Below are positions 55,229 through 63,491 of a stretch of 64,000 nucleotides of DNA, in pieces. Each line of letters opens with the position of its first letter. Position 1 is the first letter of the stretch. Origin of the DNA: Gammaproteobacteria bacterium (GTDB taxonomy: Bacteria; Pseudomonadota; Gammaproteobacteria; Burkholderiales; Rhodocyclaceae); assembly GCA_018828385.1 (NCBI GenBank), contig JAHJVE010000003.1, positions 124,001 to 188,000 of the forward strand. The letters run 5' to 3'. The translations under genes and the position numbers were made by a program. The notes beneath the pieces were generated by a model, which saw only the letters and a list, made by a program, of their open reading frames with translations, was not told the origin of the DNA and did no database searches.

Positions 55229-58200
55229 ATGAACAAGATGCTGACCATCGACGGTAACGAAGCCGTCGCCAACGTGGCCTACCGCGTTTCCGAAGTGATC
55301 GCGATTTACCCGATCACCCCCTCGTCCGGCATGGGCGAACTCTCCGACGAATGGGCCGCGCAGGGCAAAACCAACGTCTGGGACTGCATCCCCCGCGTCG
55401 TCGAACTGCAGTCCGAAGGCGGCGCCGCCGGCACCGTCCACGGCGCCCTGCAGGCCGGTTCGCTGGCGACGACCTTCACGGCGTCGCAGGGCCTGCTGCT
55501 CATGATCCCCAACATGTACAAGATCGCCGGTGAACTGACGCCGACGGTTTTCCATGTCGCCGCCCGCGCCGTCGCAACGCACGCGCTGTCGATCTTCGGC
55601 GACCATTCCGACGTGATGGCGACGCGCGGCACCGGCTTCGCGCTGCTGGCCTCGAATTCGGTGCAGGAAGCTCAGGACATGGCGGCCATCGCTTCGGCCG
55701 CAACGCTGGCCGGGCGTTTGCCGGTTCTGCATTTTTTCGATGGTTTCCGCACCTCGCACGAGGTGGCGAAGATTGCTACGGTCGACGACGAAATATTGCG
55801 AAAAATGCTGCCGCCCGAGCTGATCGCCGCCCATCGCCACCGCGCCTTGTCGCCGGAACACCCGGTGCTGCGCGGCAGTTCGCAGAATCCCGACGTCTTC
55901 TTCCAGGCCCGCGAAGCGCAGAACCCGTGGTTCGATGCCTTTCCGGGCGTCGTCCAGCGGGCCATGGACCAGTACGGCGAACTGACCGGGCGGCAATACA
56001 AGCTGTTCGATTACGTCGGCGCGCCCGATGCCGAGCGCGTCATCGTCATGATGGGTTCCGGGGCGGAAACGGCGCAGGAAACCGTTGAACACCTCAACCG
56101 CCAGGGCGAGAAGGTCGGCCTGCTCAAGGTTCGCCTCTATCGACCGTGGGCGCCGGAAGCGCTGCTTGCCGCCTTGCCGGCGACGACCCGCGCCATCGCC
56201 GTGCTCGACCGCTGCAAGGAGCCGGGCGCCGATGGCGAGCCGCTGTTCAAGGATGTGCTGGTTGCCCTGGCCGAAGATGCCGCCGGCGAGTCGCCACGCT
56301 TTGCCTGCATGCCGAAAGTGCTCGGCGGACGTTATGGGTTGGCCTCCAAGGAATTCACGCCGGCTATGGTTTTTGCCGTTTTTTTCCGGTTGACCGTAGG
56401 AACTGGCAACAAACGCTTCACGGTCGGCATCAACGACGACGTAACCCACCTTTCACTGGCCACCGACCCGACTTTCCGCACCGACGCCGTGCGCGAGACC
56501 TTCGGCGCCGTCTTCTATGGCCTGGGTTCGGACGGCACCGTCTCGGCCAACAAGAATTCGATCAAGATCATCGGCGACGAAACCGATCTGCACGCCCAGG
56601 GCTATTTCGTTTACGACTCCAAGAAATCAGGGGCGATGACCGTCTCGCACCTGCGTTTCGGCCCGCAGCCAATCCGCGCCACCTACCTGACCGGCGAAGG
56701 TGACGCCAAGTTCATCGCCTGCCACCAGCCGCTTTTCCTCGAAACCCACGACCTGCTGGCCCATGCCGCGCCGGGTGCCGTTTTTCTGCTCAACACGCCG
56801 GTTCCGGCCGACAAGGTGTGGGCGACGTTGCCGGCCACCATGCAGCAGCAGATGATCGCCAAGCGCATCCATTTCCATGTCATCGACGCCTACCAGGTCG
56901 CCCTCGAAGCCGACATGGGGCGGCGCATCAACACGGTCATGCAGACCTGCTTCTTCGCCATTTCCGGCATCCTGCCGCAGGACGAAGCCATCGCGGCGAT
57001 CAAGCATGCTGTCGAAAAAACTTACGGTCGCAAGGGCCGGCGCATCGCCGAGTTGAACTTCAAGGCCATCGACAAGACCTTGGTCTGCCTGCACGAAGTG
57101 CCGGTGCCGGCTGAGTTCGCCTCCGCCGACATCCTGGTCCCGGAACGCACCGCCCAGCATGCTTCGGAATTCGTCCGCAAGCTGACCTTGCCGATGATCG
57201 CCGGCAAGGGCGACAGCCTGCCGGTCTCGCTGTTTCCGGCCGACGGCACCTTCCCGACCGGCACCGCCAAATACGAAAAGCGCAATCTGGCCCTCGAAAT
57301 CCCGGTCCTCGAAACCGACTTGTGCACGCAGTGCGGCAAGTGCGTTTTCGTCTGCCCGCATTCGGCCATCCGCGCCAAGGCATTCCCGCCTGAGCTGGTC
57401 GCCGAGGCGCCGGCGACGTTCAAGAGCATGGCCATCCGCAGCAAGGATTACCCGGCCGGCTGGAAGATGAGCTACCAGGTGGCGCCCGAGGACTGCACCG
57501 GCTGCACGCTGTGCGTCGAGGTCTGCCCGATCCGCGACAAATCCAACGTCTCGCGCAAAGCGCTCAACATGGCCGAACAGGCCCCGCTGCGCGCACCGGA
57601 AGTCGAAAACTGGGACTTCTTCCTCAAGCTGCCGGACTACGACCGCACCGTCGCCAAGCGCAACACCATTCCCGGCTCGATGCTGCTGCCGCCGATGTTC
57701 GAGTTTTCGGGCGCCTGTGTCGGTTGCGGCGAGACGCCCTACATCCGGCTTGCCACGCAACTCTTCGGCGACCGCATGCTGGTCGCCAACGCCACCGGCT
57801 GTTCGTCGATCTACGGCGGCAACCTGCCGGCCACGCCGTACACCACCGACGCCAACGGCCGCGGCCCGGCCTGGAATAATTCGTTGTTCGAGGACAACGC
57901 CGAGTTCGGCCTTGGCATGCGCATCGGTACCAACAAGCTGGCCGATGCGGCGCGCGGACAGTTGCGCGCCATGGCGCTGGAAATCGGCGACGCCCAGGTG
58001 CAGGCGCTGCTCAATGCCGACCAGAGCAGTGAAGCCGGCATTCATGAACAGCGCGAACGGGTGTCCAAACTTCTCGCCAAGCTGTCGGCAATTGGCACAC
58101 CGGCCGCCGACCAGCTGGCCGCTGTCGCCGAATACCTGATCCGGCGCAGCGTGTGGATCATCGGTGGCGACGGCTGGGCTTACGACATCGGTTTCGGTGG

Positions 58201-58855
58201 CCTCGATCATGTTCTGTCGTCCGGCGAGGACGTCAATATTCTCGTACTCGACACCGAGGTTTATTCCAACACCGGTGGCCAGAATTCCAAGGCCACGCCG
58301 CGCGGTGCCGTTGCCAAGTTCGCCGCCGGTGGCCAGCCGAACCGTAAGAAGGACCTGGCCCGCATCGCCATGGACTACGAGAACGTCTACGTCGCCCAGG
58401 TCGCCTACGGCGCCAAGGATGTGCACACGCTCAAGGCTTTTCTGGAGGCCGAAAGCTACCCCGGCGTCTCGATCATCATCGCCTACAGCCCGTGCATCGC
58501 GCATGGCGTCGACCTCTCCAACAACTTGCGTCAGCAGGATCTGGCGGTCAAGGCCGGGCACTGGCCGTTGCTCCGCTACGACCCGCGTCTACGCAGCCAG
58601 GGCAAGAATCCGCTGTCGGTTGATAGCGCTGCGCCAAGCATCCCGTTCAGCGATTTCGCCGGCAACGAGGCGCGCTTTACCATCCTTGAACGACTGAAGC
58701 CGGATGCTTCGGTCTATTTCATGGCCCAAGCCGGCAAGGATGCCCGCCTGCGCCACCAGGAATACGTCGAACTCTCCGAAATGGTGCTGCCCGAAGCCGC
58801 CATCGATGAAAAGGCCCAGGCGGCCGCAGACAAGAAGGAAGAACCGAATGCCTGA
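55229..58855 (+). CDS. nifJ: pyruvate:ferredoxin (flavodoxin) oxidoreductase
   Basis: 1208 residues, a single-chain PFOR. Opens MLTIDGNEAVANVAYRVSEVIAIYPITPSSGMGE (substrate and TPP region) and continues with the gamma-type domain. It has two [4Fe-4S] clusters, CTQCGKCVFVCPHSAIR and CTGCTLCVEVCPI, and the proximal-cluster/TPP part ACVGCGETPYIRLATQLFGDRMLVANATGCSSIYGG with GGDGWAYDIGFGGLDHVLSSGEDVNILVLDTEVYSNTGGQ. It makes low-potential electrons from pyruvate, e.g. for nitrogenase. Residues about 381-393 derive from a dispersed element without length change. Confidence 0.96.
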   Translation: MNKMLTIDGNEAVANVAYRVSEVIAIYPITPSSGMGELSDEWAAQGKTNVWDCIPRVVELQSEGGAAGTVHGALQAGSLATTFTASQGLLLMIPNMYKIAGELTPTVFHVAARAVATHALSIFGDHSDVMATRGTGFALLASNSVQEAQDMAAIASAATLAGRLPVLHFFDGFRTSHEVAKIATVDDEILRKMLPPELIAAHRHRALSPEHPVLRGSSQNPDVFFQAREAQNPWFDAFPGVVQRAMDQYGELTGRQYKLFDYVGAPDAERVIVMMGSGAETAQETVEHLNRQGEKVGLLKVRLYRPWAPEALLAALPATTRAIAVLDRCKEPGADGEPLFKDVLVALAEDAAGESPRFACMPKVLGGRYGLASKEFTPAMVFAVFFRLTVGTGNKRFTVGINDDVTHLSLATDPTFRTDAVRETFGAVFYGLGSDGTVSANKNSIKIIGDETDLHAQGYFVYDSKKSGAMTVSHLRFGPQPIRATYLTGEGDAKFIACHQPLFLETHDLLAHAAPGAVFLLNTPVPADKVWATLPATMQQQMIAKRIHFHVIDAYQVALEADMGRRINTVMQTCFFAISGILPQDEAIAAIKHAVEKTYGRKGRRIAELNFKAIDKTLVCLHEVPVPAEFASADILVPERTAQHASEFVRKLTLPMIAGKGDSLPVSLFPADGTFPTGTAKYEKRNLALEIPVLETDLCTQCGKCVFVCPHSAIRAKAFPPELVAEAPATFKSMAIRSKDYPAGWKMSYQVAPEDCTGCTLCVEVCPIRDKSNVSRKALNMAEQAPLRAPEVENWDFFLKLPDYDRTVAKRNTIPGSMLLPPMFEFSGACVGCGETPYIRLATQLFGDRMLVANATGCSSIYGGNLPATPYTTDANGRGPAWNNSLFEDNAEFGLGMRIGTNKLADAARGQLRAMALEIGDAQVQALLNADQSSEAGIHEQRERVSKLLAKLSAIGTPAADQLAAVAEYLIRRSVWIIGGDGWAYDIGFGGLDHVLSSGEDVNILVLDTEVYSNTGGQNSKATPRGAVAKFAAGGQPNRKKDLARIAMDYENVYVAQVAYGAKDVHTLKAFLEAESYPGVSIIIAYSPCIAHGVDLSNNLRQQDLAVKAGHWPLLRYDPRLRSQGKNPLSVDSAAPSIPFSDFAGNEARFTILERLKPDASVYFMAQAGKDARLRHQEYVELSEMVLPEAAIDEKAQAAADKKEEPNA
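56369..56406 (+). repeat. dispersed element, copy 11, inside nifJ
   Basis: GTTTTTGCCG, TTTTTTTCC, core GGTTGACCGTAGGAA in plus orientation, coding VFAVFFRLTVGT. Flanks EFTPAM and FTVGINDDVTHLSL are the normal PFOR sequence. Confidence 0.85.
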
Positions 58856-59858
58856 TCTATCCACGACCTACCTCGGGCTGCACCTCAAGAACCCGCTGGT
58901 CCCGTCATCGAGCCCGCTCAGCCGCGAGCTCGATGCCGTGCTCCACCTCGAAGATGCCGGCGCGGCGGCCATCGTCATGCATTCGCTGTTCGAAGAGGAC
59001 GTCCGCCACGACGAGCGGATGATCGACCGCTTCCTGGTTCATCCCGACACCTTCGGCGAATCGGCCGGCCATCTGCCTTTCGGTCACGACTACCAGAGCC
59101 GGCTCGACAGCTATCTCGAAAAAATCCTCCGCCTCAAGTCGCGGCTATCCATCCCCGTCGTCGCCAGCCTGAATGGTTCCACGCTCAACGGCTGGGTCGA
59201 ACTGGGCAAGGAGCTGGAATCCGCCGGTGCCGATGCGCTTGAACTTAACGCCTGGTACATGCCGAGCGACCCCAAGGTTTCCGGCGAAGCCATCGAGGAT
59301 CACCACATTTCGTTGCTGCAGGAACTCAAGGGTGCGGTGAACATTCCGATCGGCATGAAACTCTCTCCCTTCTTCTCCTCACTGCCGCACTTCGTCCATC
59401 AGGCTGAAGCGGCCGGGGCGGCCGGCGTCTCGCTGTTCAACCGCTTCTACCAGCCCGATATTGATCTGGAAACCCTGAGCGTCGTCGACCGGGTGCAACT
59501 GTCGTCCTCGTCCGATACCTTGCTCGCCATGCGCTGGATCGCCATCCTGCGCGGTAGCACGAAGCTCTCGCTGGCCGCCACCGGTGGCGTCCATACGGCA
59601 GATGACGCGCTCAAAATGCTGCTCGCCGGCGCCGACGTCGTGCACATGGCCAGCGCCCTGCTCAAACGCGGCCCGCAGGCGCTCAGCGAAGTCCTGCAAG
59701 GCATGACCGACTGGCTGCGCGAGCGCGAATACACCTCGGTCGCGCAGATGAAAGGCTCGATGAGCCAGCAGAATTCACCGAACCCAAGCACCTTCGCCCG
59801 TGCGTCCTATCTGCACGTCCTGAATTCGTTCGTGCCGCCGGCTGGAGTTAGGTACTAG
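58848..59858 (+). CDS. dihydroorotate dehydrogenase-like flavoprotein, nifJ partner
   Basis: 336 residues, FMN TIM barrel: LSTTYLGLHLKNPLVPSSSPLSRELDAVLHLEDAGAAAIVMHSLFEED, then ADALELNAWYMPSDP, IPIGMKLSPFFSSLPHFVHQAEAAGAAGVSLFNRF and ATGGVHTADDALKMLLAGADVVHMASALL. Such proteins commonly follow nifJ and are not the biosynthetic PyrD; the reaction is unknown, perhaps ferredoxin-linked. ATG 58848 overlaps the nifJ 3' end by 8 bp, with AAGGAAGA upstream. Confidence 0.82.
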   Translation: MPDLSTTYLGLHLKNPLVPSSSPLSRELDAVLHLEDAGAAAIVMHSLFEEDVRHDERMIDRFLVHPDTFGESAGHLPFGHDYQSRLDSYLEKILRLKSRLSIPVVASLNGSTLNGWVELGKELESAGADALELNAWYMPSDPKVSGEAIEDHHISLLQELKGAVNIPIGMKLSPFFSSLPHFVHQAEAAGAAGVSLFNRFYQPDIDLETLSVVDRVQLSSSSDTLLAMRWIAILRGSTKLSLAATGGVHTADDALKMLLAGADVVHMASALLKRGPQALSEVLQGMTDWLREREYTSVAQMKGSMSQQNSPNPSTFARASYLHVLNSFVPPAGVRY

Positions 59859-59876
59859 CGGCGATCTTCGCCGCTT
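59858..59876 (+). terminator. short hairpin at the end of the nifJ operon
   Basis: GCGGCGA (59858-59864), TCT loop, TCGCCGC (59868-59874), then only TT. Position suggests termination; the T-run is weak. Confidence 0.4.
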
Positions 59877-60000
59877 GGGCGCTGTATCGCCTCGTGGTGT
59901 CGGGTAACTTTACAGACGCCCATTTTAGATTTATGAAAATGCGATTTTGGCCCTCAGGGAGGGCTTGCCGGCTGGTTGGCTATTCCATGTGATTGCAAAA

Positions 60001-60017
60001 TGGCATGGGTTGTGCTG
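60001..60017 (+). promoter_or_regulatory. candidate sigma-54 promoter for the PEP-CTERM gene
   Basis: TGGCATGGGTTGTGCTG has GG and GC separated by exactly 10 bases, matching the -24/-12 spacing of TGGCACG-N4-TTGC with two mismatches. The start codon lies 61 bp downstream. Sigma-54/PrsR control of PEP-CTERM genes is known in Zoogloea. Confidence 0.6.
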
Positions 60018-60077
60018 TGTAGGCATTGAAACCGATAAATTCCATATTCGGTTTAAGCAAAGCACAAGGTGACCAAG

Positions 60078-60968
60078 ATGAAAACGCTAAGATCAAAATC
60101 CCTGACTGCACTTTCCATTGCCCTGCTGACGAGTGTCGTCTTTGCAAATTCAGCGTTAGCGGATGTGTGCTCGCTGGATAGCGTCACGATTTCCAGCATA
60201 GAGACGAGTCCGTTAGATGGTGCCGGGGTGATTTTTTCGGGTTCCCAATCGGCTACTGGCTGCGTCGGAACTTATAAGATCGCCGGGGTAAATGGTGATG
60301 GAACTCTCTCGACCGATGAGAATATCGGCCGGAATGGTGATGGCCTTCTTAACGGTGAGAATACTTCGGTTCTCGCTGGCGACAAATTCCTGACCACTTC
60401 GGCAGATCAAATGCTTGACCTCGATGGCAACGGTGTCGCAACCGACCCGGGTTGGATCAAGCTGGCCAAGAGCGATTATTCAGGCGGAGCGTGGTCTGCA
60501 ATGGAGTACTCAACGAATCCACTTGATGGGCTTGGAAATTCCCTGATCGAGCAGGTTCTGCGGGTAGCCTTCAGTTGTTCCAACACCGGCTGTACGGCAG
60601 GTTCATGGGAGATTGAAACTGCTGTGGACATCATCGCGAAAGTTCAGGCTGTGCTGGGGAGAAATGCCTTCGATCATCTGGCCTTCGTTCTTCACTCCGG
60701 GCAGGATGGATTCGCGGTCTACGATTTCAATTTCAACTTGCTTGGCCAAGGGCTACCCGGTTTCGATTTTGTGACGCCTTATTCCTTCACCGGCGAGTGG
60801 AATACGGATGATTTCACCAACCCTCACGGCGCGGCTCAAACCATTTCGTACATTTCGGTTTGGGCGCGGGATCCGGCGCCCACCAACGATGTTCCTGAGC
60901 CGGCCAGTCTTGCGCTACTCGGCTTGGGACTGCTGGGTGTTGCCGCGATTCGGCGCAGGAAAAACTAA
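60078..60968 (+). CDS. PEP-CTERM sorted extracellular protein
   Basis: 296 residues. A signal peptide (LTALSIALLTSVVFANSALAD) leads to a secreted domain with a few cysteines. The C-terminus has the complete sorting signal VPEPASLALLGLGLLGVAAIRRRK: PEP motif, hydrophobic helix and basic tail. It would be cut by exosortase (EpsH/XrtA type) and released or anchored with exopolysaccharide; no exosortase is in this window. ATG 60078 has AAGGTG 5 nt upstream. A terminator follows. Confidence 0.9.
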   Translation: MKTLRSKSLTALSIALLTSVVFANSALADVCSLDSVTISSIETSPLDGAGVIFSGSQSATGCVGTYKIAGVNGDGTLSTDENIGRNGDGLLNGENTSVLAGDKFLTTSADQMLDLDGNGVATDPGWIKLAKSDYSGGAWSAMEYSTNPLDGLGNSLIEQVLRVAFSCSNTGCTAGSWEIETAVDIIAKVQAVLGRNAFDHLAFVLHSGQDGFAVYDFNFNLLGQGLPGFDFVTPYSFTGEWNTDDFTNPHGAAQTISYISVWARDPAPTNDVPEPASLALLGLGLLGVAAIRRRKN

Positions 60969-60990
60969 ATTCCTATTCGGTAGTTCATTC

Positions 60991-61018
60991 AGAGGCGCCT
61001 GCGGGCGCCTCTTTTGTT
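60991..61018 (+). terminator. intrinsic terminator after the PEP-CTERM gene
   Basis: AGAGGCGCC (60991-60999), TGCG loop, GGCGCCTCT (61004-61012), then TTTGTTT. Confidence 0.9.
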
Positions 61019-61292
61019 TGTCGCATTCGCTGACTGTTGCTGACCAAACACACCGGGCGCGACTGAATTGCTTGTCATCGTTTTATACGATGATGGATCG
61101 GTCGGTGCTATTTCAATTTTGGCCGTTTTTTCCGGTTGACCGTAGCAATCGTCGATTGGGGTTATGCGCGAAACTGGTTAGTGAACCTCTCCGCCCATTG
61201 GCTCTGGGTAAGCATATTATTGAGAAAGATTTGCTGCTGTTGCAGTCTTGTTTGTCATATTAAAGTGGTTGTATTTTCCGGAGGGAAATGCC
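61019..61292. other. intergenic region carrying a dispersed element; no gene found
   Basis: Together with the terminator before it, this is the longest gene-free stretch in the window (60969-61292). It holds element copy 12 and, near its right end, the ribosome site GAGGGAAA of the next gene. No other structure was recognised. Confidence 0.6.
61110..61147 (+). repeat. dispersed element, copy 12 (closest to consensus)
   Basis: ATTTCAATTTTGG, CCGTTTTTTCC, core GGTTGACCGTAGCAAT. It is almost identical over its whole length to copy 7 at 32060-32100. Confidence 0.9.
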
Positions 61293-61691
61293 ATGTCAAA
61301 ACTTGCATTTGCGGTCCTTGGAAGCCTTGTCGCAATGAGCGCGTTTGCCCAGGATGGTGCCGTCAAAATGACGCGGGACGAATTACTGACTTTCCTGCCG
61401 ACAACCAAGGTGACACACTTCTCGTCGGGCGGGAGCGAGCGCCACTGGACAAACGAGCCGGATGGCAGTTTGTATGCGACCACGAACAACAAGACATACG
61501 GCGGTGCTACCGGATCCCGGACCACAGGCCAGGCGGGAAGATGGAAAGTCAGCGATGAAGGGAAGTACTGCGTAGAGATCGACTGGAAACGAGCCAGCGA
61601 GGATTGGTGCGCCTCCGTACTCAAGGGCGAGGGCGACACTTACTACCTGAACAAAGTGGACGACAAGCACAAGATCGTCTTTTCCAAATAG
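61293..61691 (+). CDS. small secreted protein, DUF995-like
   Basis: 132 residues. A signal peptide (LAFAVLGSLVAMSAFAQD) precedes MTRDELLTFLPTTKVTHFSSGGSERHWTNEPDGSLYAT, then GQAGRWKVSDEGKYCVEIDWKRASEDWCASVLKGEGDTYYL. The pattern of a tryptophan/glycine core with two cysteines around W-x-W resembles DUF995 periplasmic proteins. Function unknown. Strong GAGGGAAA ribosome site; monocistronic. Confidence 0.65.
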   Translation: MSKLAFAVLGSLVAMSAFAQDGAVKMTRDELLTFLPTTKVTHFSSGGSERHWTNEPDGSLYATTNNKTYGGATGSRTTGQAGRWKVSDEGKYCVEIDWKRASEDWCASVLKGEGDTYYLNKVDDKHKIVFSK

Positions 61692-61793
61692 ACGCCGCCT
61701 TCTCGACGTCTTGTCGAGCTTAGGTGTCTAAATCAGCTACAAGTAGCGCTTCGGCGATTCCGGCTGGCGCTTTCCGGTCGGGATGATCCCGAA

Positions 61794-63491
61794 CTACTTT
61801 GAGGCTTCCAGGTGCTCAACCATCAACTGCGGGCTTTCGACGCCCATGTATTCGTTGATGGTCAGCCGGTAGGCGAGGCGGGTGCGGTTGCCGGGCTGGG
61901 TGCTGAAGTTGAACTGGATGGCGTCGATGCGGGTGTCGCCTTTGCGCAGGCGCAGTTTGAGGTGTTTGTCCTTGAGCACGCGTTGCTGTTCGACCTCGAA
62001 ATCGTCCATGAACAGCGGTGCCGGGAAGCCTTGGCCCCAGATTTCGTTTTCGAGCAGGCGGGCGGTGGCCAGGGAAATGTAGCTGCCTTCGAGGTTGCCG
62101 TCGGTTTCCAGCGTGCGGGTCAGGTCGGCCGGGGCGAGCAGTTCGCCGGCGACTTCGGCGAACAGCGATTTGAATTTTTCGAAGTTTTCGGCGTTGACCG
62201 TAGCACCCGCCGCCATGGCATGACCGCCGAAGCGAATGAGCAGGCCGGGGGCGCGTTTGGCGACGAGGTCGAGGGCGTCGCGCAGGTGCAGGCCGGGGAT
62301 CGAGCGGCCGGAACCCTTGACAATGCCGCCCTCGCCGGGGGCGAAGGCGAAGACCGGACGGTGCACCTTGTCCTTGATGCGCGAGGCGAGGATGCCGACG
62401 ACGCCTTCATGCCAGCTTTCGTCGAAGAGCGCGATGCCGGGGGTGGCGTCATTGGCGTCGAGCGATTCGAGCAGGATCAGCGCTTGTTCCTGCATGCCGG
62501 ATTCGATCTCGCGGCGTTCGCGGTTCAGCGTGTCGAGTTCCTGGGCGATCTGCAGGGCGCGACTGGCGTCGTCGGTGAGCAGGCATTCGACGCCGAGGCG
62601 CATGTCGGCCAGGCGGCCGGCGGCGTTGAGGCGGGGGCCGAGGATGAAGCCGAGATCCATTGCCGTCGCCTTTTTCGGATCGCGGCCGGCGGCTTTGAAC
62701 AGGGCGGCGATGCCGGCCTGCATCTGGCCGGCGCGCATGCGCTTCAAGCCCTGGCTGACGAGAGTGCGGTTGTTGCGGTCGAGCTTGACGACGTCGGCGA
62801 CGGTGCCCAGCGCGACGAGGTCGAGCAGGTTGGCGAAGTTGGGTTCCGGGCGCTCGGCAAAGTAGCCGCGTTCGCGCAGCTCGGCGCGCAGGGCGAGCAT
62901 GACGTAGAACATGACGCCGACGCCGGCGATGCATTTCGACGGGAAGTCGCAGCCGGGCTGGTTGGGATTGACGATGCAATCGGCCTCGGGGAGCGTTTCA
63001 GCCGGCAGGTGATGGTCGGTGATCAGCGTAGCGATGCCGTGCTGCTGGGCGCGGGCGACGCCTTCGAGCGAGGCGATGCCGTTGTCGACGGTGATGATGA
63101 GGTCTGGCGATTGCTGGGCGGCGACATCGACGATTTCTGGAGATAGCCCGTAGCCGAGCTTGAAACGATCAGGCAGCAGGAAATTGACATCGGCGCCGAG
63201 CGCCTTCAAAGCGCGCATGCCGACGGCCGTGGCGGTGGCGCCGTCGCAGTCGTAGTCGCCGATGATCAGCATCTTCGCTTCGGCCTCGATGGCGTCGGCC
63301 AGCAGGTGGGCCGCTTCGGTGGCGTTGGTCAGAGCAGTCGGCGGAATCAGCGACTTGAGTTCGTAGTCGAGTTCGGACTTGTCCTTGATGCCACGCGCCG
63401 CGTAGAGCCGGGCGAGCAGCGGGTGCAGGCCCTGCTGTTCGAGTTGCCAGACGACGCGCTGCGGTGCGCTGCGAGTGGTGATGTTGGTCAC
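61794..63491 (-). CDS. recJ: single-stranded-DNA-specific exonuclease RecJ
   Basis: 565 residues from GTG 63491, in the GTGA overlap with the upstream gene, with AAGGA upstream. DHH-family motifs are complete: MLIIGDYDCDGATATAVGMRAL, LIITVDNGIAS, TLITDHHLPAE, and LDLVALGTVADVV. The DHHA1 part has FGGHAMAAGATV, and a C-terminal OB-type domain follows. RecJ degrades 5' single strands in recombination and mismatch repair and is also needed for natural transformation in several bacteria. A degenerate element occurs at residues about 429-440. Confidence 0.96.
   Translation of the reverse strand: MTNITTRSAPQRVVWQLEQQGLHPLLARLYAARGIKDKSELDYELKSLIPPTALTNATEAAHLLADAIEAEAKMLIIGDYDCDGATATAVGMRALKALGADVNFLLPDRFKLGYGLSPEIVDVAAQQSPDLIITVDNGIASLEGVARAQQHGIATLITDHHLPAETLPEADCIVNPNQPGCDFPSKCIAGVGVMFYVMLALRAELRERGYFAERPEPNFANLLDLVALGTVADVVKLDRNNRTLVSQGLKRMRAGQMQAGIAALFKAAGRDPKKATAMDLGFILGPRLNAAGRLADMRLGVECLLTDDASRALQIAQELDTLNRERREIESGMQEQALILLESLDANDATPGIALFDESWHEGVVGILASRIKDKVHRPVFAFAPGEGGIVKGSGRSIPGLHLRDALDLVAKRAPGLLIRFGGHAMAAGATVNAENFEKFKSLFAEVAGELLAPADLTRTLETDGNLEGSYISLATARLLENEIWGQGFPAPLFMDDFEVEQQRVLKDKHLKLRLRKGDTRIDAIQFNFSTQPGNRTRLAYRLTINEYMGVESPQLMVEHLEASK
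62171..62206 (+). repeat. degenerate element-like sequence inside recJ
   Basis: TGAATTTTTCG, AAGTTTTCGG, core CGTTGACCGTAGCA (first core base changed). Weaker than the twelve main copies, but both T-tracts and the GTAGCA end are kept. Confidence 0.5.
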
